A DNA stretch of 21,886 bases from an uncultured Oscillospiraceae bacterium. Lineage in GTDB: Bacteria; Bacillota; Clostridia; Oscillospirales; Oscillospiraceae. Shown piece by piece: positions 13,909-21,708 of the stretch (its first letter is position 1; every line of letters starts with the position of its first letter). Location: assembly GCA_910577805.1 (NCBI GenBank), contig CAJTOE010000021.1, positions 1-21,886 of the forward strand, read 5' to 3'. Under the pieces are notes generated by a model. It made no database searches. It was not told the DNA's origin and saw only the letters and a program-made list of their open reading frames with translations. Both the position numbers and the translations under genes were made by a program.

Positions 13909-13937
13909 ATTATATTCGGTTTTTATGCAAATGTCAA
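13909..13937 (-). promoter_or_regulatory. Perfect-consensus promoter of rpsU
   Basis: On the minus strand TTGACA (13932-13937) and TATAAT (13909-13914) are exactly 17 bases apart, in an AT-rich stretch, as expected for a highly expressed ribosomal protein gene. Confidence 0.9.
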
Positions 13938-14008
13938 GTTTTACTTTTACGGGAAATTTTGAATTTTTTGTGACCGCTCATCCCGTGGGCTGCAATTCTT
14001 TACAAAGT

Positions 14009-16513
14009 TCAATTCGGCTTGAAGATCAGGTTGACGAGCCGGCCCTTGACCACGATGGACTTCACCAGCGTCATGCCCTCAGCCAGCTTGGCGATTTTGG
14101 GTTCTGCCAGCGCTGTGTCTACCACGGTCTGGTCGTCGCAGCCGGTGGGCACTATGATGTTGGCTTTCAGCTTGCCGCCCACCTGCACCGCCATCTGGGT
14201 GGTGGCGGCCACGGTCTTGGCCTCGTCGTACTCCGGCCACTTCTGGAGGCACACCTGTCCGCCATAGCCGTTCAGCTCCCACAGCTCCTCGCAGAGGTGG
14301 GGGGCGAAGGGGGACAGCATCAGCAGCAGGGCCTTGTAATCGCCCTTGGTGGCGCCCTTGGCATAGAAGTCGTTGACCAGTGCCATCAGCGCGGCAATAG
14401 CGGTGTTGAACTTCATGGCCTCGATGTCGCTGGAGACTTTTTTGATGGCCTTGTGAATGGCCAGCTCATTGTCGGGGGAGTAGCCCTCGCCGTCCTTGAG
14501 CTTTTCGCTTAAATTCCAGACCCGGTCCAGGAACTTCTTACAGCCCCGCACGGACTCGTCGGACCAGGTGGCGGTCTTTTCAAAGTCGCCGATGAACATG
14601 ATATACAGCCGCATGGTATCCGCACCGTAGTCCCGGATCACGTCGTCGGGGTTGACCACGTTGCCCAGGGACTTGGACATTTTCACCGAGGGCCGCAGGG
14701 CCTGATTGCCGTACTTGTCCAGCAGGGCCTGCTTTTCCTCCTCCGTGTCCACGTTGCCCACATAATGGGGGTTTTTGCCTAAAATCATGCCGTGGCTGGT
14801 GCGCTTGGCGTAGGGCTCCGCGTGGGGGATGGCCCCGATATCATGCAGGAAATTGTTCCAGAACCGGGAGTAGAGCAGGTGCAGCGTCGTATGCTCCATA
14901 CCGCCGTTGTACCAGTCCACCTGACCCCAGTAGTCCAGCGCCTCCTTGGAGGCCAGGGCCTGGCTGTTGTGGGGGTCCATATACCGCAGGAAGTACCAGC
15001 TGGACCCGGCCCACTGAGGCATCGTGTCCGTCTCCCGCTTGGCGCTCCCGCCGCAGCAGGGACAGGTGGTGTTCACCCAGCCGGTCATCTTGGCAATGGG
15101 GGACTCGCCGGTGTCAGTGGGCTCGTAGCTCTCCACCTCCGGCAGCAGCAGCGGAAGCTGGTCCTCGGACAGGGGCTGCCAGCCGCACTTGTCGCACCAG
15201 ATCATGGGGATCGGCTCGCCCCAGTACCGCTGGCGGGAGAACACCCAGTCCCGGAGCTTGTAGTTGACCTGCTCGTGTCCGATGCCCTTTTCCTCTAACC
15301 ACTTGGTAATGGCGGGGATGGCGTCCTTGACGGTCATACCGTTCAGGAAGTCGGAATTGACCATTGTACCGGTGTCGTCCTTGGCGGTGAACGCCTCCTT
15401 CTGCACGTCCTCGCCGCCGGAGACCACCTCAATAATCTCACAGCCGAACTTTTTGGCAAAGGCCCAGTCACGGGTGTCGTGGGCGGGGACGGCCATGATG
15501 GCGCCGGTGCCGTAGGAGGCCAGCACGTAGTCGGAGATAAAAATGGGGATTTCCCGGCCGTTCACCGGGTTAATGGCCTTCACGCCTTGGAGCATCACGC
15601 CGGTCTTTTCCTTGTCGGCGGACAGCTCCGTGCGCTCAAAGTCCGATTTTTTGCCCGATTCCTCCACGTAGGCGGATACCTCGTCCCAGTTTTGCAGCTT
15701 GTCCTTCCACTGGCTGACGAAGCGGTGCTCCGGGGATATGACCATATAGGTCGCGCCGAAGAGGGTGTCGGGGCGGGTGGTGAATACCACGATGTCGTCC
15801 CCGGTGGAGGCCTTGAAGGTCACCTCCGCGCCAGTGGAGCGGCCGATCCAGTTGCGCTGCTGGGTCTTGACCCGCTCGATGAAATCGACCGTGTCCAGTC
15901 CGTCAATGAGCTTTTGGGCATAATCCGTGATTTTCAGCATCCACTGGCTTTTCTCTTTCCGGACCACAGGGGCGCCGCACCGCTCGCACACGCCCTCCAC
16001 GACCTCCTCGTTGGCCAGCACGCACTTGCAGGAGGTACACCAGTTGACGGGCATGGTGGTCTTGTAGGCCAGGCCGTGCTTGTAGAGCTGGAGGAAAATC
16101 CACTGGGTCCACTTGTAGTAGCTGGGGTCGGTGGTGTCCACACAGCGGTCCCAGTCGAAGGAATAGCCCAGCATATGGAGCTGCCGGGTGAAGTTTTCAA
16201 TATTCTGCTTGGTGACGACGGCGGGGTGGACGTGGTTCTTGATGGCAAAGTTCTCCGTGGGCAGGCCGAAGGCGTCGTACCCGATGGGGAACAGGACATT
16301 ATAGCCGTCCATGCGCTTTTTCCGGGCGATCACGTCCATAGCGGTGTAGGGCCGGGGGTGGCCTACGTGCAGGCCCGCGCCGGAGGGGTAGGGGAATTCC
16401 ACCAGGCCGTAAAATTTGGGCTTGGAGGTATCACAGTTTTTGCAGGCAAAGGTCTGGTCCTGCTTCCAGCGGTTCTGCCATTTCTGTTCAATGGCGGCAA
16501 AATCGTACTTCAA
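14009..16513 (-). CDS. leuS: Leucyl-tRNA synthetase
   Basis: The 834-residue class I synthetase charges tRNA-Leu in the cytoplasm. It has HVGH at 49-52 (HIGH box), KMSKS at 611-615, a CP1 editing domain with TTRPDTLFGA and GTGAIMAVPAHDTRDW, and paired CxxC zinc-binding motifs near 155-180 and 430-480. The C-terminal anticodon-binding and LeuS C-terminal domains are present, and length is normal. The TTG at 16513 gives the typical start MKYDFAAIEQKWQ and has AGGAAAG 10 bases upstream; the GTG at 16522 has the same site only 2 bases away, so it is less likely. No T-box leader is visible. No clear terminator follows the gene. Confidence 0.96.
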   Translation of the reverse strand: MKYDFAAIEQKWQNRWKQDQTFACKNCDTSKPKFYGLVEFPYPSGAGLHVGHPRPYTAMDVIARKKRMDGYNVLFPIGYDAFGLPTENFAIKNHVHPAVVTKQNIENFTRQLHMLGYSFDWDRCVDTTDPSYYKWTQWIFLQLYKHGLAYKTTMPVNWCTSCKCVLANEEVVEGVCERCGAPVVRKEKSQWMLKITDYAQKLIDGLDTVDFIERVKTQQRNWIGRSTGAEVTFKASTGDDIVVFTTRPDTLFGATYMVISPEHRFVSQWKDKLQNWDEVSAYVEESGKKSDFERTELSADKEKTGVMLQGVKAINPVNGREIPIFISDYVLASYGTGAIMAVPAHDTRDWAFAKKFGCEIIEVVSGGEDVQKEAFTAKDDTGTMVNSDFLNGMTVKDAIPAITKWLEEKGIGHEQVNYKLRDWVFSRQRYWGEPIPMIWCDKCGWQPLSEDQLPLLLPEVESYEPTDTGESPIAKMTGWVNTTCPCCGGSAKRETDTMPQWAGSSWYFLRYMDPHNSQALASKEALDYWGQVDWYNGGMEHTTLHLLYSRFWNNFLHDIGAIPHAEPYAKRTSHGMILGKNPHYVGNVDTEEEKQALLDKYGNQALRPSVKMSKSLGNVVNPDDVIRDYGADTMRLYIMFIGDFEKTATWSDESVRGCKKFLDRVWNLSEKLKDGEGYSPDNELAIHKAIKKVSSDIEAMKFNTAIAALMALVNDFYAKGATKGDYKALLLMLSPFAPHLCEELWELNGYGGQVCLQKWPEYDEAKTVAATTQMAVQVGGKLKANIIVPTGCDDQTVVDTALAEPKIAKLAEGMTLVKSIVVKGRLVNLIFKPN

Positions 16514-16572
16514 TGCTATCACACTTTCCTGATTTCTGGCCTGCTTGGAGGACAGGCTCTGTGTTCCGCATC

Positions 16573-16601
16573 ATTATATACGAAATGAGACCGGTTTGCA
16601 A
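16573..16601 (-). promoter_or_regulatory. Promoter of leuS
   Basis: On the minus strand TTGCAA (16596-16601) and TATAAT (16573-16578) are 17 bases apart. The leader to the TTG start is only about 55 bases, too short for a T-box riboswitch. Confidence 0.75.
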
Positions 16602-17272
16602 GGGGGAAAGCGGGAAACGCCACAGTATTAGAACGAGTAAACTTTCTGTTAACAAACTATGAATAAGTCTGTATTTGCACTATCAGAAATAAATAAAAAT
16701 TTGCTCAACAATTTGATTTTGTGCAAACCGGAATGAAAACTGATATTTGGGATATGTCTTTCTGCTACCAAAAATCGAATTTGTTCATAATTTGTTCACT
16801 CGTTCAATTACCCTGTTTTCGATGGGGGTTTCACCCTCATCCGTCACGGCTTCGCCGTGCCACCTTTCCCCGTGAGGGGGAAGGCTTATCGGTGCGACTA
16901 TCGATACTACTGTGCAGTGGGGCGAGTGCCAGTATTGGAGCCTTCCCCCCTGGCGGGGGAAGGCCGACTCCCCCTGTCAGGGGGAGATGTCGAGCGCAGC
17001 GAGACAGAGGGGGTAGGGAGGCTGGCCGCAGGCCAGACGGATGAGGGGGCAGTCAAAGGACTGCTCTACTTTACGAATCAAAGTTTCCTTAACCAATTAC
17101 TGATACCAGGCAAAGGCAAAGGTCCAATAAATCACTTATTTCAAAGCATGAACCAGTAAAAGAGATAAATTTTGTGCAATTTATTCCAAATTTCTTCTGG
17201 TGTTTTCGAGTATCCTATACTATAATAGGAAAACGAATCGACAAACAAGGAATGGAAGAAGGAGGCACATTC
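16602..17272. other. Long AT-rich intergenic region with repeat copy 3
   Basis: About 670 bases between divergent leuS and the aminotransferase hold no plausible gene. The first 220 bases are AT-rich, with GTTCA-type repeats around 16780-16806 (TTTGTTCA at 16780-16787 and 16791-16798, GTTCA at 16802-16806). Repeat copy 3 occupies 16829-17049. ATTTTGTGCAA occurs on both sides of it, at 16716-16726 and 17169-17179. The aminotransferase probably starts from TATAAT at 17221-17226, whose -35 (TGGTGT at 17198-17203) is poor, so an activator may be needed. Confidence 0.5.
16829..17049. repeat. Modular inverted-repeat element, copy 3 (about 221 bp)
   Basis: The left end TTTCACCCTCATCCGTC (16829-16845) is intact; the right end GACGGATGAGGG (17036-17047) has lost the last bases of the inverted repeat. 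The inner hairpins are CACGGC-TTC-GCCGTG on the left and CTGGCC-GCA-GGCCAG on the right, as in copy 1. The extra module of copy 2 appears at about 16964-17020 in reverse orientation. The core is a close match to the reverse complement of copy 1's core (for example CGATACTACTGTGCAGTGGG). Confidence 0.85.
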
Positions 17273-18553
17273 ATGAAATCCTATCCGGAAATGACCAAAA
17301 CCGAGCTGGAAGCCCAGCACAAGGAGCTGGCGGCGGCCTATGACCGGCTGAAAGCCAAGGGATTGAAGCTGAACATGGCGCGGGGCAAGCCCGGCCTGGA
17401 CCAGCTGGCTTTGTCTATGCCCATGCTGGATACGCTGACGGCGCAGAGCGATTGTTTTACGGAAAATGGCATCGACTGCCGCAACTACGGAGAGCTGCCC
17501 GGCATCCCGGAGGCCCGGAAGTTATTTGGCGATTATTTGGGAATACAGCCGGAGGAGGTCATCGTGGTAGGCTCCGCCTCCCTGACCTTCATGTACGACT
17601 GTATCGCGCGGGCTATGCTGATGGGCGTGCTGGGGAGCGAGAAGCCCTGGGGGAAATACGAGAAGATCAAGTTCCTGTGCCCCGTCCCCGGCTATGACCG
17701 CCACTTTACCATCTGCGAGAGCCTGGGCATTGAAATGATAAATATTCCCCTGACCGAGTGGGGTCCCGACATGGACCTGGTGGACCGCCTGGTGGCGGAG
17801 GACGAGACCATCAAAGGCATCTGGTGCGTGCCGAAGTACACCAACCCCCTGGGCGGCTCCTACTCCGACGAGGCGGTGCGCCGTCTGGCCAATCTGAAGC
17901 CCAAGGCCAAGGACTTCCGTATCTTCTGGGACAACGCCTACAACATGCACTATGTCTACCGGCACGTCCCCATCCTGAACATTTTGGAGGAGTGCAAAAA
18001 GGCCGGCAACCCCGATCTGGTCTATATTTTCGGCTCCACCTCCAAAATCAGCTTCCCCGGCGCGGGGGTGGCCTTCTTCGGCGCGTCCAAGGAAAATGTG
18101 GACTTCACCCTCAAGCAGCTCAACGCCCAGTCCATCAGCTGGGACAAGATGAATATGCTGCGGCATGTGCGGTTCTTCCGGGACCTGGACGGCCTGCGGG
18201 CCCACCTGGACAAGCACGCCGCCCTCCTGCGCCCCAAGTTCGACGCGGTGCTGCACGCCCTGGAGGGGGAACTTGCGTCCGCCGGGGTGGGGACCTGGGT
18301 CACGCCCTGCGGCGGCTACTTTGTGACCTATATGTCCATGCCCGGCTGTGCCAAGCGGATCGTCAGCCTGTGTAAGGAGGCCGGCGTGGTCCTCACCGAC
18401 GCGGGCGCCACCCACCCCTACCACAAGGACCCGGAGGACAGCTATATCCGTCTGGCACCCTCCTTCCCCTCGCCGGAGGAGCTGGCCCAGGCCATGGAGG
18501 TGTTCTGCACGGCGGCCAAGCTGGCGGCAGTGGAGAAGCTTCTGGCGCAATAA
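17273..18553 (+). CDS. PLP-dependent aminotransferase, aspartate aminotransferase-like (fold type I)
   Basis: The 426-residue enzyme resembles the aspartate aminotransferases of the Aminotran_MocR type (subgroup Id, as in Corynebacterium). It contains NMARGKPGLDQLALS (about 32-46), RNYGELPGIPEARKL, PKYTNPLGGSYSDE, WDNAY with Asp220 for the pyridine nitrogen, and STSKISFPGAG with Lys258 as the Schiff-base lysine. It should transfer amino groups between amino acids and 2-oxoacids in the cytosol; aspartate/glutamate is the likeliest pair. AAGGAGG precedes the ATG at 17273. An intrinsic terminator follows, but the symporter gene starts only 61 bases after its stop, so readthrough may link it to the transporter and kinase genes. 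Confidence 0.9.
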   Translation: MKSYPEMTKTELEAQHKELAAAYDRLKAKGLKLNMARGKPGLDQLALSMPMLDTLTAQSDCFTENGIDCRNYGELPGIPEARKLFGDYLGIQPEEVIVVGSASLTFMYDCIARAMLMGVLGSEKPWGKYEKIKFLCPVPGYDRHFTICESLGIEMINIPLTEWGPDMDLVDRLVAEDETIKGIWCVPKYTNPLGGSYSDEAVRRLANLKPKAKDFRIFWDNAYNMHYVYRHVPILNILEECKKAGNPDLVYIFGSTSKISFPGAGVAFFGASKENVDFTLKQLNAQSISWDKMNMLRHVRFFRDLDGLRAHLDKHAALLRPKFDAVLHALEGELASAGVGTWVTPCGGYFVTYMSMPGCAKRIVSLCKEAGVVLTDAGATHPYHKDPEDSYIRLAPSFPSPEELAQAMEVFCTAAKLAAVEKLLAQ

Positions 18554-18564
18554 ATCAAAGAGAT

Positions 18565-18593
18565 ACGGCCGGCCTGGGGGCCGGTCGTTTTTT
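18565..18593 (+). terminator. Terminator or attenuator between the aminotransferase and symporter genes
   Basis: ACGGCCGGCC (18565-18574), loop TGGG, GGCCGGTCGT (18579-18588) form a 10 bp stem with one G-U pair, followed by T-rich sequence to 18593. Only 20 bases separate it from the symporter start, leaving no room for a promoter in between. Confidence 0.8.
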
Positions 18594-18613
18594 ACGGAAG
18601 GGGCGAAGGGCCT

Positions 18614-20056
18614 GTGAGCAAGACCATCCTGTATCTGGGGTACTTCTGCCTGTACTCCATTGTGCTGCTGGTCATCGGCAAGAGCAGCCTGCGGGACGGC
18701 AGCACGCCGGAGGACTATTTTATCTGTGAACGGAAGGTGGGCCTGCCCCAGTGCGTGTGTACCTTCACGGGCACCTGGGTGTCGGCCATCACCATCCTGA
18801 GCCTGACCGGCAGCGTGTATGAGGACGGCCTGTCGGTCCTGTTCTACTCCGTGATCCCCTGGTTTCTGGGGGGCTTTCTGCTGGCGGCGGTGGCAAGGCG
18901 GCTGTACCAGAACCAAATCATCACCATCCCGGAGCTGTTCCGCCTCCGGTACGGCTCCCGCGCCCTCCAGGTGGTCTACGCCGCCATTATTATCCTGGTG
19001 TACATCTTCTATCTGGTGACCCAGTACAAGGGCTTCGGCATGATCTCCGCCGCGTTGTTCGACATCCCCTACCCGGTGGGCGTGGGCATGGTCTATCTGT
19101 TTATCCTATACACGACCTTCGGCGGCTACCGCTCCGTGGTGCGCACCGACGTGTTCAATCTCATTCTGCTGGTGCTGGGGCTGGCGGTGCTGACCGTCTC
19201 CATCCTGACGCGGGTGGGGGGACTGGGAGCGCTGTACCAAAAGGCCGGGGAGCTGACCTGCTACTCCGCCGTTCAGCTCACCCCCGCAAAAGACCCCCTG
19301 CTCTCCCTGTTCGGCGGGCGGTACACCCCCATCAGCAGCCTGAGCATGTTTTGGGGCTGGGGGCTGGGCGTGGCGGCCAATCCCCAATATCTGGTCCGGA
19401 TGCTGGGGGCCAGCTCCCATATCAACGCCCGGAAAACAGTCCTGTACTCCCTCCTGCTCCTGCTGGCGATTTACTGCGCTCTGATTCACATCGGGCTGGG
19501 AATGCGGGTGCTGATGCCGCAGCTTCCGGAACCGGTCGCTACAGATGGGATAATCATTCAATTAATCAACAATGAGTTATACGGCCCCTGGAGCGGTTTC
19601 TTTCTGTTTGCGGTCTTTGGGGCCTGCGTCTCCACCGCAAATTCCCAATTACTGCTCATCGCCTCTTCTTTCTCCTATGACATCCTCCGGGGCGTCTCCC
19701 ACCGGGAGGTCCCCGCCGGGCGGGTGGTCACGCTGGGACGGTTAGCAGTGCTGGGCGGCGGCACCGTGGCGATGCTGCTTACCTTGAATCCCCCGGATTT
19801 CGCCCTGTCCTACGGCGGCGACGTGTGGGGCATTGTGAGCATCCTGCTCTTCCCGCCCCTGTACGGCACGCTGTTGTCCCGGCGGCTCACCCTCCGGGGG
19901 ATTTGGGCCTGCATCATCAGCGGCGCGCTGGCGATTGCCATTTTGTACCCTCTTTACTACCAGGGGGCCTTTACCGCCCACCCGGCTATGTTTGGGATGC
20001 CTCTGTCCACGGCGGTGATGGTCCTGTTTTCCCGCAAAAAGGAGGGGACGGCATGA
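18614..20056 (+). CDS. Sodium:solute symporter (SSS/SLC5 family)
   Basis: The 480-residue protein has about 13 hydrophobic helices and the SSS signature, with FGACVSTANSQLLLIASSFSYDI around residues 335-357. Ser340-Thr341 fall in the position of the sodium-2 site serine and threonine of PutP, so Na+-coupled uptake is expected. The N-terminal TM1 stretch TGTWVSAITILSLTGSVYED also fits the family. The GTG start at 18614 is preceded by GAAGGG. The last four bases overlap the histidine kinase start (ATGA). The substrate is not evident: amino acids such as proline, pantothenate or organic acids are all possible in this family. Linkage to the kinase suggests the transporter is regulated by, or takes part in, sensing of its substrate. 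Confidence 0.9.
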   Translation: MSKTILYLGYFCLYSIVLLVIGKSSLRDGSTPEDYFICERKVGLPQCVCTFTGTWVSAITILSLTGSVYEDGLSVLFYSVIPWFLGGFLLAAVARRLYQNQIITIPELFRLRYGSRALQVVYAAIIILVYIFYLVTQYKGFGMISAALFDIPYPVGVGMVYLFILYTTFGGYRSVVRTDVFNLILLVLGLAVLTVSILTRVGGLGALYQKAGELTCYSAVQLTPAKDPLLSLFGGRYTPISSLSMFWGWGLGVAANPQYLVRMLGASSHINARKTVLYSLLLLLAIYCALIHIGLGMRVLMPQLPEPVATDGIIIQLINNELYGPWSGFFLFAVFGACVSTANSQLLLIASSFSYDILRGVSHREVPAGRVVTLGRLAVLGGGTVAMLLTLNPPDFALSYGGDVWGIVSILLFPPLYGTLLSRRLTLRGIWACIISGALAIAILYPLYYQGAFTAHPAMFGMPLSTAVMVLFSRKKEGTA

Positions 20057-21708
20057 GAGGGAAATTAGGCGCGTCCATCGAAAACAAAATCCTGGTCCCC
20101 TTTGTGTGCATCAGCCTGATTACCGTGCTGTGTTTCTGCTTTATTTTATACCGGACGGAATACAGCGTCAAAATACGCACGGAGACGGTGAACGCCCAGG
20201 CTTTGGTCCAATATATCAACACCGACATTGACGCGGGGGGCTACTGGACCAACCCCTGGGATTTAGTGGAAAAATACGCCGCCACCTACCAGGGGGACAG
20301 CCTGTTCCTCTACACCGCCAGGGACGAGCCTCTGTTCAGCCGCCGGGAACTGGGGGACGCGGAGCTGGTCCTGGCGGACAGCCAGGATAACCGGCTGGGC
20401 TGGCGGGTGCTGTACTCCCTGGACCGGAACGCGTTACGACTGGAGTTCATTGAGGAACAGCGCTATATGATTTTGGCGGCGGTGGCGATGCTGCTGGTCA
20501 TTGTCCAGGCCAGCGTGGTCATTGCCTACAACATCTCCGCCCCCATCCGGCAGCTAAGCAAGATGTGTACCCTGGTCAGCCGGAACCCAGGCGGGTCCGA
20601 GGACCTGGCGGTGGAGTACACCGGGCGGCGGGACGAGGCGGGCCAGCTGGCCGCGGCCTTCCAGTCCATGATGGAGAACGTGCGCAGCTACACCCAGGCC
20701 CTGAACCGGATCAAAACCCTCAACGAGAGCATCGTTGCCAATCTGCCTCTGGGGGTGGCGGTCTACGATTTGGACGGCCGGGTCATCTTCCAGAACCTCC
20801 GGGCGGACGGGATGCTCCGGCAGGCCGGGGAGCAGGACAAGCAGGGCCGGGACCTGGGGGCGCTGCTGGCGGATTTGGTCCGCCGGGAGCCGGTGCTTCC
20901 CAGCTCCGTGCGGCTCTACGGCCAGGAGGGCCGGGTGCGGGACTACGAGCTGGGGGCCTGGGCGCTGCACAGCCCTGACGGCACGGTCTGGGGGACCCTG
21001 TGTACCATTGACGACGTGACCTACCACAACCACATGGAGGAGAAATTGAGCCGGGAGGAGCGGCTTGCTTACACAGGCCGTCTGGCCGCCGAGGTGGCCC
21101 ACGAGATCCGGAACCCTCTGGCCGGCATCCGGGCGGGCTTGCAGGTGATCGGCCCCAAGCTGGACCAGGAGCGGGACGCCATGCTGTGCCGGGAGATGGT
21201 GCGGGAGGTGGACCGGGTGAATCTGCTGATTGAAAATCTGCTGAATCTGTCCCGCCAGCGGGACAGCGAAAAGACCACGGTAAGCCTCAACGCCCTGTTC
21301 GACGAGCTTTTGATGCTCTATTTCAAGGTGGCGGAGAACAAGGGCATAAACCTCTCGGTAGAGGCGGAGGGAGAGCTTTGGCTCTTCGCCGACGAACAGC
21401 AGCTGCGTCAGATACTCATTAATCTCATCAACAACAGCATCAAGGCCATGCCCAGGGGCGGGCGGGTCAATCTCACAGGCCGGGCGGCGGCGGACGGCGT
21501 GACCGTGACAGTGGCGGACAGCGGCCCCGGCATCCCCCGGGACAAGCTGGAACGCATCCTGCGGGGGGAGGACGGCGGCTTGGGGCTGTCCATCGTCCAC
21601 CGGCTGCTGGAGCAGAACAGCGGCACGCTGCACATCTACAGCACCCCCGGCCAGGGGACCCAGATGGTCCTGAACTTCCATGGAACAGGAGGAAGCAATG
21701 AAGTATAA
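20053..21708 (+). CDS. PAS-domain sensor histidine kinase, NtrB/AtoS-like
   Basis: The 551 residues have TM1 (about 13-33), an extracytoplasmic sensing region of about 100 residues, TM2 (about 138-159), a HAMP domain (about 160-213), a PAS domain (about 225-330), HisKA with AEVAHEIRNPLAGI and phosphoacceptor His350, and an HATPase_c domain with Asn461 in the N-box and DSGPGI from Asp489. The dimerisation motif AHEIRNPL is that of kinases that partner NtrC-type regulators. AGGAGGGG lies just before the ATG inside the symporter gene. It overlaps the response regulator gene by 11 bases. The signal may be the symporter substrate; this is inferred from gene order only. Confidence 0.93.
   Translation: MRGKLGASIENKILVPFVCISLITVLCFCFILYRTEYSVKIRTETVNAQALVQYINTDIDAGGYWTNPWDLVEKYAATYQGDSLFLYTARDEPLFSRRELGDAELVLADSQDNRLGWRVLYSLDRNALRLEFIEEQRYMILAAVAMLLVIVQASVVIAYNISAPIRQLSKMCTLVSRNPGGSEDLAVEYTGRRDEAGQLAAAFQSMMENVRSYTQALNRIKTLNESIVANLPLGVAVYDLDGRVIFQNLRADGMLRQAGEQDKQGRDLGALLADLVRREPVLPSSVRLYGQEGRVRDYELGAWALHSPDGTVWGTLCTIDDVTYHNHMEEKLSREERLAYTGRLAAEVAHEIRNPLAGIRAGLQVIGPKLDQERDAMLCREMVREVDRVNLLIENLLNLSRQRDSEKTTVSLNALFDELLMLYFKVAENKGINLSVEAEGELWLFADEQQLRQILINLINNSIKAMPRGGRVNLTGRAAADGVTVTVADSGPGIPRDKLERILRGEDGGLGLSIVHRLLEQNSGTLHIYSTPGQGTQMVLNFHGTGGSNEV

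Noticed and set aside
16523..16720. T-box riboswitch upstream of leuS
   Set aside because: No T-box consensus (AGGGTGGNACCGCG) or long leader on the minus strand, and a good promoter lies too close to the gene.
18480..18613. A sigma-54 promoter before the symporter gene
   Set aside because: GC-rich TGGC pieces occur, but none has the TTGC element at the required spacing.
17522..18916. A 464-codon minus-strand frame opposite the aminotransferase
   Set aside because: Antisense shadow of a gene with a complete PLP site; it also runs across the terminator into the symporter gene.
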